A stretch of DNA of 64,000 nucleotides from Hymenopus coronatus (Eukaryota > Arthropoda > Insecta > Mantodea > Hymenopodidae), in contig CM060896.1 of assembly GCA_030762935.1 (NCBI GenBank), positions 12,512,001 to 12,576,000 on the forward strand. Reading direction: 5' to 3'. The first letter of the stretch is position 1. Every line of letters starts with the position of its first letter. Below the pieces are notes generated by a model. It saw nothing but the letters and a program-made list of their open reading frames with translations, did not search any database and had not been told where the DNA came from. The translations under genes were made by a program, and so were the position numbers. This document shows positions 47,701 to 58,984 of this stretch, in pieces.

Positions 47701-48254
47701 TGCACTAACGTTTCGGTTAAGTCACTGAAGAAATTCCTGTTTGCATACTTGGACGTTGCTAGCTGGTTATATAATCCTATAACTATTATATGTACTCCCC
47801 CCCCTGTGCCAAAGATACAGAAATCCCCCCTTCCAAACTGACTTCAAATTTAATTATATCGGCCTCCAGCTCAGACCTGAATGAAACTGATACCCCCCTG
47901 GCCACTTTTCCCTCCTTTCCCGTGTTCCCTTCCCCTACTAAAGCTATGAAAGTTTGCAAATATTAAATTTTCTCCGTTTTGCAACCAAGTTTCTGTTAAA
48001 CATACAATGTCAAAATCAGTAAGGAAATACAAGAAATTCTCGCTACCCAATCTTTTTTTGAAGCCTTCGATGTTCCATGTGACAATCCTTAGAGAAGAGG
48101 TTGGGTCATATTGCTTTCTTGCTGTTCTTCCTACGACTTGGCTGAACCTTTGTCGAGCTGTTGTCAGCCTAAGGGCACGGAGGGGCGATGCTGCTGGCTT
48201 CTCCGGCGAAGGCTGTCTCACCCTCCTCTCCCCTTTGCCCCTCCCTGTCGACAT
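44761..48254 (-). pseudogene. LINE ORF2: APE-type endonuclease and reverse transcriptase, broken
   Basis: Endonuclease (48254 to about 47300): SLRIVTWNIEGFKKRL, FDIVCLTETWL, then in a shifted frame LLGDFNARLGGEN and GSVMDFILIS, the usual order for the AP-endonuclease-like nicking domain. A linker (47211-46717) holds FNGWYDQQCRAVKKQ and RREYKQLIREKK. Reverse transcriptase (about 46700-45192): AFVDFKKAFDSIN with the motif A aspartate (46230-46270), LLYADDLVL with intact catalytic YADD at 45948-45959, then YLGLTFTMNGKW and AVRSTMPYGGEIWGW. The C-terminus (45060-44761) carries CPNCEEEESWAHIL. In-frame stops before motif A and before the YADD region, plus several frameshifts, show it is dead. The protein would nick the target and reverse-transcribe LINE RNA. 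Confidence 0.85.
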
Positions 48255-48377
48255 AACTTGAGGCCCCTTATGTTGTTCTGCTGAAGGACCTGCTACCTAC
48301 TGGGCTGATGGACTGGCTACCTGCTCTTGCTGCCCTGTCCTGGGTTCGGTTTCCGCACTACTTCTAGGCTGTTCCTT

Positions 48378-48761
48378 GTGCTCCAGCTACTGTCGGTTCC
48401 AGACTAGCCCGTTAATGATGAGCCTGTCATAACGCAATACGGCATGACAGCCCTGCTTCCTGGCCTCAAACATGTGTCCCTTTAAGAACTCTCTTTCTTC
48501 TCTTACGCGCTGGCTAAAGTCCTCGCAATACTTATGCCCGTTCCCCGTAAATAACGAGCATCTCGAAGGATGGCCACCTTCAGTTTATAATGGGCCAGTT
48601 TACATACAAAGGTCACCTTAAATTGTCACGATGGGCTCTCTCCACATCAAACTCGCGGAGTTCGAGTCCTATTTGTGAGATGACACTTTTCACTATTTCC
48701 TCCGTCATCTCCCAACTCTCTCCCGCTTCTTCTGTCACACCATACAACACAATATTATTAG
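48378..48761 (-). pseudogene. LINE ORF1 (RNA-binding protein) fragment
   Basis: The first frame reads NNIVLYGVTEEAGESWEMTE, then IGLELREFDVERAHR, the pattern of the RRM-like domain of L1/CR1-type ORF1 proteins (xIVLYGVPE ... D(I/V)ERAHR). A stop follows DNLR, and the later part (PLYVNWPI, RKRRKRVLKGTH) is in broken frames. The N-terminal half is lost at the insertion's 5' end. Confidence 0.65.
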
Positions 48762-48835
48762 AAGAATAGTCTTTGTAGGAATAATTTGTACATGGGCCAG
48801 CTAGAAAATGTCATGTGAATGGAACGCATCAGATT

Positions 48836-49680
48836 TTACACGTACATAGTGTACAGAGAAGGTATTGTATTCCACTCAAAAATTCGATACCGGGATTTCA
48901 CCGGAAATACATATTTTGGGTCCCCCTAAATCCAAGAACAGCATTTTTGAAAAACGTCCATGTGTATATGTTTGTGTCTGTGGTCAGCAGAGCTCAAAAA
49001 TGAAAAGATCGTTGAATACCTACTTGGTATCTAAGTTTGAGATCTCCTAAGAATGCGACACGAAGATTTTCTATAAAATCGCCCCACCCCCAATCACCCT
49101 TTACATGGAACTTTTTTTGAAAATGTTGATTTTCTCAAAAATGGCAATGTCTATTTTGATTAAAATATCTTATATTTAAGATATTTACATTCCAAGTAAA
49201 ATGTATATGTTCAATTTTCTGAAAATAGCCTTTAAGGATCACTTTATTTTGGATAATTTTATTGCATTTTTCATATCTGGTAAACCAGAAGAGATAGACA
49301 AAAACTTACTACACACAAAATGTAGATTACGATAAAACACACAACTTATGTCATATACATTTTTTTCGTGGAGGGGATCGTTTTCCAGATATTGTGTTTT
49401 AATTATTTCAGCCTAAAACCTTATACTTTTCTCATACAGGAATTTTCAACTCCTGTCCATACAAACAAAGGAACTTCAGTCATATAGCAACCAGCTTTTG
49501 AGGATCACTTTAACCTATGGTACTCACTTATATCCCTTCTGCTTACAAGGAAGCAAGTAATAAGAATATTTCTGCTATTTTATTTCTAAATTTGCATGAA
49601 GTAAATTGAAGCATAAGCTTTTTAAAAATAATTTGTTGCTGAGATGGGGAGCAAGTCATGTGAATGGAACACATCATGTT
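48836..49680 (-). repeat. HINE-like element, near full length
   Basis: Joined head-to-tail to the split copy at ATCAGATTTTACACGTACAT. It has lost the outer arm of the palindrome but keeps TACATAGTGTACAGAGAAGG. 5' block at 49655-49675. The (TG)n site is very short (TGTGTATATGTTTGTG). Confidence 0.78.
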
Positions 49681-50098
49681 TTTCTTTATTATTAACAATT
49701 TTAACACCCGTAAGACCTTTGTCAATATTTTAACTATTATGTTCAGTTGCAAAATTTATTGTTTTAGTAAATCGACATGATCCGATAATAATTTCACTCT
49801 TTCTTTTAGTGCTTTAATCACATTACCCTTTTGTTTTAACAGAAACTTAACTATCAATTTTATGTTCGGCACCACTAATTTCATTCAATGCTGCGTAAAT
49901 ATCGGAATTGACATAACCTCAACATTGCGAAGAGTTCCTCGATTATTTTAGCATCACTGTTAGTTTTGCACAGCTATTATGAAAATACCCATGGAAGTCA
50001 CCACTTTTACATTACAAGGTTTTCGCGTTGAATTACTCACATTATTTGAGGTAATATCTGACACACCTACTGTCGTAATACAGTTGCCAGAACGAGTA
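49681..50098. other. unassigned AT-rich spacer
   Basis: No gene or known repeat recognised; no frame of note. Confidence 0.4.
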
Positions 50099-50283
50099 CA
50101 GATTTTGGTGGAATGCACTGCTTTTGTAACTAGAAGCTACATTGCACGTGTTTGAGTAGATAAAAGAGATTTTCGTTTATTTTTTAAGAAGGAAATTAAA
50201 TACTCTATTTTAAATGAAATGTGAGTAGAGATTTTTGGTGGCATGCATTGCTTTTCTACCTACTAATTAATATCTTGCTGCCA
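50099..50283 (+). repeat. ~125-bp tandem repeat, left part
   Basis: A unit beginning GATTTTGGTGGAATGCACTG (50101) recurs as GATTTTTGGTGGCATGCATTG (50230). The second unit is interrupted after CTACTAATTAAT by the LINE and seems to resume at about 52105, where AAGAGGGGAATTAACAACTA and GATTTTTGGTTGAATAATTG follow. Confidence 0.55.
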
Positions 50284-52104
50284 TTGGAGACACTGTTTCA
50301 TACTTTGAAAGGCACCCTGAAGAGAGTGGAAGTTTTGTGTCTATTGACTTTGAACAAATTTTTAATTATATTCATCACGATTATTTGTTTGCGATTATGG
50401 AACGTTTTGGAATCCCAGCTAAATAATTGCTAGTATCCAATCCTTGTATGAAGTGGCTCACTCCAGAGGGCAAATTAATGGTTTCTACACGTCAGCAATA
50501 CCCATAAAGCGTTCTGTGCGGCAAGGATGCCCAAAGTCCATGATATTGTTTGCCTTTTGCCTGGAACCACTGTTACGGAAGCTGCACAACGAGTTCTACA
50601 GTCATCGTCCAGCGAACAGAGTCTTTACTGTTAGATCGTATGCTGACGTCACAATTTTGTTGCGAACAGCAGAGCACCTGCAGATGCTGAGAGACGCACT
50701 ACATTTGTATGAACAAGCCTTAACAGGAAAAGTCAATTTTGAAAAATCAACGTTGATGCCTCTGGGATCGTGGAAAGGCCAAGTGCTGTATGGCATTCAG
50801 CAGAAAGATCAAATGAAAGCGTTAGGCCTGCAGGTCTGTCAGACACTCCCTAGGATGATAGAGGTAAACTGGAATGGTTTGGTGACGCGCGTTAAATACG
50901 TACTTGTGAGGCAACTTAGCAGGAGACTGAATTTAATCCAGAAGGTCTGGTACGTTAACACTTACACGTTGTCGAAAATCTGGTATCTGGCACAAGTTCT
51001 ACCGACGCCCGAGAAATATGCACAATTAATTGAACGAGCTCTAGGCTAATACATTTGGCGTGGTTACCTTTATAAGGTGGCCAGACATCAACTTCGACAA
51101 CCACCCGGGAAAAGAGGGTTTGGTATGGTTGTTGTCCATTTGAAAAGTAAGGCACTTCTTGCGAAAGGGATACTAGAAGCTCTGGCTGGGATTGGAGATG
51201 AACAGGATATTCCGTATTGGGCTGCTATGCAACGGTCACCGCAGAGGCTCGAAGCTGTTCCAATGAGTTTTCGGCTCCTGTGGGAATTGCTGAGAGAGTT
51301 TCCTGCTTCCCGAGAGATGTGGTAGCTGGAATACGGAGGAGGATACTGTATACATATTTTACACAAAAAAGGTGAAATTATCTGGAATTCAGGCAAAGTA
51401 TCCGAATAACAATTGGAGAAAAGAAGTACCGGTATAAATCTGGCGCAGAGTCCATTGTGCCAGATGTGTGGAAGGCTTGTCACACCGCTGCATCGATTCA
51501 CCAAATGTGTGGAAGTCCAACAGCTATGGAACTACACAATAAAAGAAGTTGAAAAACTGTTCCCAACGCAGACGCGTACTGAACTATATGACCTCTTTCT
51601 CCAGTTGCAATCTAGTGTCACAAAATATGAACTTCTGCAAATATGGTTTGCCATGGGGTACCAGTATTTTGTGTTTACAGAGACAATCAAGAACGTCGTC
51701 AGTTTCAAAAGGCTGTTGAGAAAAGAGCGACTACACCTGGCTAAATTAAAGTCTCCCATGGCGAAACGGTGCGCGGCACAGATGTGTGACAAGGAGCGAG
51801 AATCGATGTCTAGCTTACAGGTAGCTTGCGATTAATGTTTTGTTCTTGTATTCTGTACAGAAAAGGAGAACCCATATTACTAAGCTCTAACGGCAATATC
51901 ATCACCAGACTCCCAGTGCAGTTGTTTGTACCGCTGGGATGGAGCATCCAAACTAGGGCAAGGAACCATTTAGTACCAGTGAAATTATGGCTGTCTGAGT
52001 CAATTATTGTTCAATTTTATATTCTTGTTTTTATACTTAAAATGTTGTAGTTTTATCTATAAATAGAAATAAAAAACTACTTAAAATTACAATATACAAA
52101 CTTT
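50284..52104 (+). mobile_element. L1/Tx1-like LINE, 5' truncated
   Basis: A plus-strand fragment containing the reverse transcriptase palm, thumb and C-terminal part of ORF2, with an A-rich 3' end (GAAATAAAAAACTAC near 52080). It lacks the endonuclease and ORF1. It lies inside a tandem repeat of about 125 bp. Confidence 0.75.
50330..51835 (+). pseudogene. L1/Tx1-like reverse transcriptase, C-terminal half, broken
   Basis: Motif A region: GSFVSIDFEQIFNYIHHDYL followed by ERFGIP (about 50325-50420), aspartate kept. After a stop comes FYTSAIPIKRSVRQGCPKS (RQGCP motif B), LFAFCLEPLLRKL, then SYADVTILLRT, where the catalytic YADD has become YADV. A stop after RALG (51049) is followed in the same element by YIWRGYLYKVARHQLRQPP, another stop after SREMW, and a last frame to 51835 with LCQMCGRLVTPLHRFTKC, a CxxC...H...C motif usual at the end of Tx1/L1 ORF2. 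The enzyme is inactive twice over: catalytic change and stops. Confidence 0.78.
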
Positions 52105-52261
52105 GTTAAAATAGATGTGCTTTTCACTATTTTTAAGAGGGGAATTAACAACTATATTTTAAATGAAATAAGAGTAGAGATTTTTGGTTGAATAATTGCT
52201 TTTCTATCTATTAATTGCATTGCAAGTGTTTGAGAAGATAAAAGTGCTTGTACTTTATATT
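52105..52261 (+). repeat. ~125-bp tandem repeat, right part
   Basis: Continuation of the unit interrupted by the LINE, with TTTGAGAAGATAAAAGTG matching TTTGAGTAGATAAAAGAG at about 50150. Ends at a HINE-like terminus. Confidence 0.5.
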
Positions 52262-53115
52262 TTACTTTCTCTACCCGCATGTACATACTGGATAGAAAAG
52301 GTATTGTATTCCACCCAAAAATAGATGTCGAGATTTTACTGGAAATATATATTTTGTGGCCCGAAAAAAGTATTTTTAGAAAAAGGCCCGTGTGTGTGTG
52401 TTGGTTGACAGTATACCTGAAAAACGAAAACACTCAAATACCAAACTTGAAATTTTGGTATAACATCTTCCAAGGATGTGATACAAAGATTTTGAAGAAA
52501 ATCCCCCCACCACAAAGTACTACTTAGATTGAACATTTTTCAAAAAAGTTGATTTTCTTAAAAATGGCTCTTGATTAAATTCCGGTATATTAAAGGCATA
52601 TACATCCCAAATAAAATGTATATCTTGAATTCTCTGGGAATAGACTCTGAAGATCTCTTTATTCTGAATGAATTTTGCCCAACTTTGCTTAACTGCTAAA
52701 CCCAATGAAATAGACAAAACCTTCTAGCACAAAACATGTAGGTATCGGCAAATGACACAATTTATGTCCTTTGCATTTTTGTTGTGGAGGTAACAGTTTC
52801 TAAGCTATTCCTTACTATTGGTTTCAATTGTAAAGTACTTATACTTTTCTCAGACAGGAAGTGACCGTTTTCTTTTGTTCTACTCCTGGCCAAGCAATTA
52901 GCAATGACAATCGCATAACGTCAGCTTTTAAAACATTTGACTATCACTTTAGCATAACGCATTCCTTTAGTTCGTTTCTACTTATAAGGAAGTAAATAAT
53001 AAGAACATTCTGCTGTTAATCTCGAATATCATTGTGTAGAAAGAAGAATAGTATTTTATAAGAAGTTTGTAGACCGCTAGACAAAGTTATGTGAGTGTAA
53101 CTTATTAGACTTTAT
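52262..53115 (-). repeat. HINE-like element, near full length
   Basis: Palindrome half-decayed (CCCGCATGTACATACTGG). The (TG)n site is short. The 5' block is divergent (GACAAAGTTATGTGAGTG, about 53080-53105). The 250 bp that follow show nothing recognisable. Confidence 0.72.
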
Positions 53116-53367
53116 TTTTCCAACAGTTGAATGTCGTCTACACAGTAAAAATATCATAGCAGACTTCATATTAAGTTAATTTTTGTCAGGACTCGGTATA
53201 TTTGGTTTTTATTTTGAAAGATGTAAGATATAAGAACAGACGATATCTATGTATATGTACTCAATAGCAAACTTTTATTTGACTGCCCAGTCTAGAGCAT
53301 AAAAGAAGAATCTGTGATACTCATTTAAATTGTTGTAATATTAGATTGGGCAAACCACTTTAAAAAA

Positions 53368-54170
53368 AACTGATGTGTTCCATTCACATGACTTTCTCTA
53401 CACCTCTGTAACAAAGTATTGTTAAAAAGCTCTTGCTTCTATTTATTTCATGCTAATCGAGAAAAAAAAATAGCAAAAATAGTCTTATTACTTGTTTACT
53501 TGTAAGTAGAAGCGAAATAAGGAAGTATCATAGGTTAAAGTGAAAGCCAAAAGCTGGTTGCTATGGACAGGAGTTGACAAATTCCTATTTGAGAACAGTA
53601 TAAGTATTTTATAGCTGAAAGCAATGACAAGGAATATATAAAAAAAATCAACAACATGAAACAAATGTATATAACATAAATTGTCCGTTTTAACGGGCTC
53701 TGCATTTTCTATTAAGCAATTGTCTATCTTTTACGGTTTACCAGTTATGCAAAATTCCGCAAAATTCATTTAGAATAAAGGTGTCTTCAAAGGGTATTCC
53801 TAGAAAATTCAAAATATATACTTTATTTGTTATGTAAATATGCTTAATAAACGGTACTTTAATAAAAATTATTTTTGAGAACATAAAGGTTTCCATGTAA
53901 ACGGTAACTGGTGGAGGGGGTATTTTCTTGAACATTTTCGTGTTCCATCTTTGGAAGATACTGAACTTAAATACCAAGTTTGTTATTTAAAGGAGTTTTC
54001 CTAGTTGAGCAATGCTGCCCAAAGACACGCCCCACACTCACACAAACACTGCCGTTTTTCTAAAATGCATTTTTTTTGGGATTTAGGGGGTCTCAAAACA
54101 TATATTTCCGGTGAAATCTCTGTATCTTATTTTTTGGAGGCTATGTACATAGTACGTGTAGAGAAAGTAA
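53368..54170 (+). repeat. HINE-like element, near full length
   Basis: 5' block CTGATGTGTTCCATTCACAT at 53370. It ends GGCTATGTACATAGTACGTG then TAGAGAAAGTAA at 54170, with the left arm of the palindrome deleted. Confidence 0.8.
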
Positions 54171-54589
54171 TAATGCTGTGTTTCCAAAAGTTTTTATGTT
54201 TTTATTTTTAAAGCTTTATAGTATTCTCGTTACTTTCTTGTTTTCTGTCGCTAGTTTGCCCTGCGCATAGCAGGTAATGGTATACAGCTACTTTAATGAA
54301 TACTATTGCAAATTCATTTGTAAATAACTAACCCTAATATACCTTCGGGTGAAATAGGGCTTTACGTGCTAGCAGATTCAATAAATAAATGGACATATAA
54401 GGAAGAGAAGGTATGCATTCCAAATTGCTGACATTCTTAGGTTCGAAACTGGGATTGGTTCTCCAACCCTTCTAAACATTTTATCTCGCTTGGCCCCCGT
54501 TGTAAACACGTAGCAAAAAGTTTATCGTTTCCTGACTTTTCTAATCAATAGGTATAGAATATTCCGTAAATCCGGATTTTAAAAAAAGT
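54171..54589. other. unassigned; possible SINE-like tail
   Basis: Contains GGGCTTTACGTGCTAGCAGA followed by TTCAATAAATAAATGGAC (about 54357-54395), which looks like a SINE or LINE 3' end, but no tRNA-like head is visible. Otherwise nothing recognised. Confidence 0.3.
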
Positions 54590-55488
54590 ATGATGAATTA
54601 ATTTCACATGAATTTCTCTACATTTCTGTAACAAATTGTTAGAAGTAGCGGATAGAAATACAATTTATGACAATTGAGATAAACGATAGCAGAAATTGTT
54701 TAAACTACTTGCTTCCTTGTAAGCAGAAGGGAAATAAGGAAATACTCTAGACTAAAACGAATGTCCAATATTTTAGAAGCTGGTTGAAATCCGTTTCTAT
54801 GCAGGGCCAGGAGTTCACAGCTTTTCGTGTGAGAAAATTTTAACTATTTTAAATCTGAAACAAATAACAAGGAATATCTGCGAAATGGTCAATTCCTCGA
54901 GAAAAAAAAAACAAGCAAAAAAAAAAAAAAAAAAAAACTTGTATAACATAAAGAGAGTATTTTAACGTGATCTAAATTTTTGGGTAATAAGTTTTTGACT
55001 ATCTCGTACGATTTACCAGGTTCGCAAATTTTGGCAAAATGCATTCAAAATAAAGAGGTCTTTAGAGCCATTCGCAGAACATTCAAGTTATATGTTTTAT
55101 TTGCCATTTAAATGTCTTAAACACGCGGTATTTTAATCAAATTGCTAGAGCTATATTTAATAAAATCCAAATTTCGAAAAATGATCCGTGTGGGTGGTAG
55201 GATTTTCTTCAAAATCTTCGTATCTCATCCCTGGAAGATAACGAACTTAAATATCAAGTTTAGTATTTAACAGTCTTTTCTTTTTTAGCCCACAGACACA
55301 CACACACACACGCACACAAGCCCAGACTGACTCACACAGGCATATTTTTCTATTTTTTTTTTTTTTTTTTTGGATCAGAGGTGACAAATCATGTATTTCC
55401 TGTAAAATGTCGGAATCCAATTTTAGGGTTCAATACAAAACATTCTCTATACACAGTGTACATAGTATACGTGTAGAGAAAGTAACAA
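54590..55488 (+). repeat. HINE-like element, part of inverted-duplication arm 1
   Basis: Divergent 5' block (TTTCACATGAATTTCTCTAC). Long A runs at 54901-54940 and T run at 55352-55370. The terminal palindrome is CAGTGTACATAGTATACGTG, and this ATAC variant is shared with the partner arm at 63378. Confidence 0.75.
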
Positions 55489-55849
55489 TAACGCTTATCT
55501 TCTAAAGATAGAGAGAGAATTCAAACTAAGCAAGGAAATGTCGGACTTTTACTGAAAAAACACGTTTTCCTAAGATATTTGTACACACACACAAACCTAA
55601 AAGGCTTTAAAAATATATGATCTGATAGAGAATTAGTTTTGCAAAGGAAAAGCTGAAAATTGTAACAATTTAAATGTACACCATTTTATTAGCAACTTGG
55701 TGACAGCGCCAGAGTAGTAAAGAACAAAGCTAATGGGAACTGTATGTGCTAGATAGAAACAGAGATATTGTATTAAGTCCATACTGTCTTTTAAGGTTGA
55801 CAAAGACTATAGAGAATTCCAATAAATGTTCTATTTTCATATAAATGTG
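55489..55849 (+). repeat. inverted-duplication arm 1, linked unique segment
   Basis: Starts TAACAATAACGCTTATCTTC and includes GGTGACAGCGCCAGAGTAG. It matches 63011-63358 on the opposite strand at roughly 85% by eye. No coding potential recognised. Confidence 0.7.
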
Positions 55850-56150
55850 TTAAAAATATGACATTTTAATCAAAAGCGTTAGAGCCATTTTTGAAAAATC
55901 TAAATTTTCGAAAAGATTTCCAACGAGTACCAAAACAAGTACTTTGGTTTGCCACAATTTTTTGAAAATCTTCATATCGTATCCTTTAGGGATGCTAAGT
56001 ACCAAGTTTTCGGTTTTGAGGTATGAGGTTTATAGACACAAGCCCGCGCGCGAACACACACATACACACACATATACACACACAGACGCACACACAACAC
56101 ACATATACACATACACACATACACTCAACACACTCACTCACCCACAAAAT
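55850..56150 (+). repeat. HINE-like internal fragment
   Basis: From the TTTTAATCAAAAGCGTTAG block to GAGGTATGAGGTTTATAGAC and a CG/CA-rich tract (56042-56120). The same fragment with the same breakpoints occurs in arm 2 (62745-63010), so the join predates the duplication. Confidence 0.72.
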
Positions 56151-56805
56151 TCGTTACTGAGATTTCAACAAAAATATGTTTTGAACCCGCTGAATCCAAA
56201 AAAAAAAAAAACAGTTTTAGGAAAATCTCTCCACCCCAACTATCCTTTACATGGACAAACTTTTGTATTTCTCAAAAATAGCTCTAACGGCTTTGATTAA
56301 AATATCGTATATTAACGAGACAATTAAAATATATATCTTGAATTTTCAGGGAGTAACCTCTACACATCTTTATTTTGGATGATTTTCTTCTGAATTTTGC
56401 ATAACTGATAAGCCGTAAGGGATAGACAAAAACTACTACACAAAAAGTGAGATCTCGTTAAAACCCAATTTATGTCAATTACATTCTTTTCGTAGATTTG
56501 ACCGTTTCCGAGATATTCCTATTTATTAATTTCAGTTTTAAAATACTTTCACTTATACTTTCCTCATACCGGAACTTGTCAACTTCTGGCTACGCAAAGA
56601 AAGGGTTTTCAATCCCATAGGAACCTGATTTTAAAACATGTGACTCGGTTTAGCCTAGTATATTCCCTTATTTTCCTTCTACTTACAAGAATGCTTTTCT
56701 GCTAATGTTTATATCGATTAGCATGAAGTAGACAGAAGAATAAGCTGATTGGCAATAATTTATTACAAAGATGCAGAAAAAGTCATGTGAATGGAACACA
56801 ATATT
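56151..56805 (-). repeat. HINE-like element, palindrome and CA tract lost
   Basis: Starts at AAATTCGTTACTGAGATTTC, jumps from the GGTCC/AAAAA region to CCACCCCAACTATCC, and ends in the 5' block GTCATGTGAATGGAACACA at about 56800. Confidence 0.7.
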
Positions 56806-57530
56806 TTTACTTTCTCTATAAGCACTATGTACATAGTGTATAGAGAATGTATTGCACTCAACCAAAAAATTCGATACCGAGAATTAACCGGAAATATATG
56901 TTTTAGGGTCCCCTGTATCCAAAAAAAGTATTTTCAGAAAAAGGTTCGTGTGTGTGTGTCCGTGTGTCTGTGAATACGATAACTCAAAAACGAAAAGTCG
57001 GTAAAATACCAAACTGGTATTTAAGTTTAGTATCTTCCAGGGATGCAACACGAAGATTTTGAGAAAAATCCCCCTACCCCAAACTACCCTTTACATGGAA
57101 CTTTTTTCGAAAATTTTGATTTTCTAAAAAACGGCTCTAACGATTTGGATTAAAATATCGTATATTAAAGTTATTTACCTGACAAATAAAATATACATTT
57201 TGAATTTTCTGGGAATAGCCTCTGAAAACTACTTAATTCTGGATGAATTTTTCATAACTACTAAACCGTAAGAGATGGACAAAAACTTAACCCACAAAAA
57301 TGTAGAGCACGTTAAAACACACAATTTATGTTATATAAATTTTTTTCGTGGAGTTGATCGTTTTTGAGATATTCCTTTTTCTTGGTTTCAGCTTTGAAAA
57401 ACTTATACTTTTCTCATACAGGAATTTGTCAACTCCTGTCCATACAAACAAAGGAACTTCAGTCACATAGCAACCAGCTTTTGACTTCACTTTTACCTAT
57501 GGTACTCCCTTGTTTCGCTTCTACTTACGA
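56806..57530 (-). repeat. HINE-like element, 5' end missing
   Basis: Excellent palindrome (ACTATGTACATAGTGTATAG at 56822). Body intact to TTCGCTTCTACTTACGA, where a second partial copy begins. Confidence 0.78.
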
Positions 57531-57888
57531 AAATACATGTTTTCAGATCACCTGAATCCAAAAAAAGCATTTTTAGAAAAATGTCCGTGTGTGTGTCTGT
57601 CTGTGGGCAGCATAGCTCGAAAACGAAAATACCGTAACGGCTCTAACGATTTTGATTAAAATATCGTATATTAAAGTTATTTATCTGACAAATAAAATGT
57701 ATATTTTGAATTTTCTGGGAATAGCCTCTGAAGACTACTTTATTCTCGTACAATAAAGCAAGAAATAAGACTATTTGTGCTAATTTTTCTCGATTAGCAT
57801 GAAATAAATAAAGGATAAACTTATTTACAATAATAATTTACAGAGATGTAGAGAAAGTCATGTGAATGGAACACAATATTTTTACTTT
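57531..57888 (-). repeat. HINE-like element with large internal deletion
   Basis: Begins at ATACATGTTTTCAGATCACC, keeps GGGCAGCATAGCTCGAAAAC, lacks the middle, and ends with the 5' block GTCATGTGAATGGAACAC at 57875. Confidence 0.7.
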
Positions 57889-57984
57889 CTCTTACCTATA
57901 TTCTTTCGCTGTGACGCATTATCTTAGCGCCTAGTGAAATGTATGGATGAGAAGGAAATGATTCGTGTAAACGCGCTTGCCTGT

Positions 57985-58340
57985 GTAATCCTTTCACATG
58001 GCTTTCTCAGCCTGTACTCAAACAAATCATTGTTGCAAAAGATTATTATTGTCCCTGCCTCGTGCTAATCAAGATAATACGAGTAGTTTATAGAAATGAT
58101 GTTATTACATGTAAGTAGAAAGGAAATAAGGAAATGCACTAAGCTAGAACAAACGAAACATCTTTTAAAAGATAACCATAAGTGATGCAATTCAACTATC
58201 TTCTCTTTGTACAGCCAGGATGAAAAAAGTGAATAATGACTTCACTTTTAAGGTAAATGTAGGTATTGGGAATTTTAAAAACACACAGTCTCTATAGGTA
58301 CAAAGACATAAATTGTGTGTTTTAAGGGAATGCATAACTC
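57985..58340 (+). repeat. HINE-like 5' part, divergent
   Basis: Recognised from CTTTCACATGGCTTTCTCAG, GTAAGTAGAAAGGAAATAAG and AAATTGTGTGTTTTAAGGGA. About 120 bp after it are unassigned. Confidence 0.55.
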
Positions 58341-58455
58341 AAACTTCATGAAAAATCACAAAATATGACTTTTTTGATTTGAATTCCACATAATAATTTA
58401 AACATTCCTTGATATAAAAAAAGTATAATTGGTTACTAGACGCATTTTATATCCC

Positions 58456-58712
58456 TTAGCTGGAGGTACAGAAAAGTATTAGAGGTCGAAATTTACTGGA
58501 CTCGGCAGGAAATACGAAGTTTGCAGAAGAAAAGCAGCAATGCAAGAAGAAAAGGACACAAAGGCAGCAGCACAGGAGAGAAAAAGGAAAGCTGAGGGTC
58601 CAACCTACCAAACTGGTGGATTTTAATGCGAACCATGCATTCAAATCTTTCCTTGTTTTCTGGCTATTGATATTTGCAACATTTTTCTTCCTGTAAAATG
58701 TTCCAGTGTTCC
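58456..58712 (-). repeat. dispersed family 2, copy C (3' part)
   Basis: Minus-strand match to the cores at 17868-18040 and 34522-34706. It keeps the frame SQKTRKDLNAWFALKS and the CTCAGCTTTCCTTTTTCTCT block. The A/B 5' regions are absent; a HINE-like fragment adjoins instead. Confidence 0.6.
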
Positions 58713-58984
58713 ATCTTTGTAACAAATTGTTGTTAATAATCTTATTCTTCATGCTAATCCAGATAAACACTCGCTTAATACTGAGTACCTTTAAGTAGAA
58801 GGAAAATATAGGAATACACTAGACTAAACCGACAGTCACATTTTTTAAAATGTGGTTACTATGGGACTGAAATCCGTTTCTTTCCGTGGCTAGAAGTTGA
58901 CAGGTACCCGCAAAAGAAATCTTAATTTTAAAACTGCAACTAATAACAAGGAATATATCGAAAACGGTAAATTCCACCAAAAAA
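58713..58984 (+). repeat. HINE-like 5' part
   Basis: From GTAACAAATTGTTGTTAATA to GGTAAATTCCACCAAAAA, where the next copy starts. Confidence 0.7.

Larger units (their letters stand above)
44349..48761 (-). mobile_element. non-LTR retrotransposon (jockey/CR1/L2-like), 5' truncated
   Basis: A 4.4-kb minus-strand insertion. Order 5' to 3': part of ORF1 (48378-48761), ORF2 with endonuclease, reverse transcriptase and C-terminal CxxC segment (48254 to about 44761). A 3' untranslated region of about 400 bp follows, and the element ends in a terminal (ATTC)n tail, seen as GAATGAATGAATG at 44350-44375. A microsatellite 3' end is typical of CR1/L2-like elements. Its breakpoints in the HINE-like copy are exact, with no long target-site duplication visible. 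Confidence 0.88.
43612..48835 (-). repeat. HINE-like element split by a LINE
   Basis: Palindrome region at 43617-43650 has lost half its core. The body runs to GATTAGGATGAAGTAGAT at 44348. The missing 5' tip (AGAAGAATAGTC...GTCATGTGAATGG) resumes at 48762 on the far side of the LINE. A (TG)n tract lies at 43747-43776. Confidence 0.8.

Noticed and set aside
50187..52217. Long terminal repeats of an LTR element around the 50.3-52.1 kb reverse transcriptase
   Set aside because: The flanking similarity is an older ~125-bp tandem repeat; the enzyme is of LINE type and there is no primer-binding site, protease or integrase.
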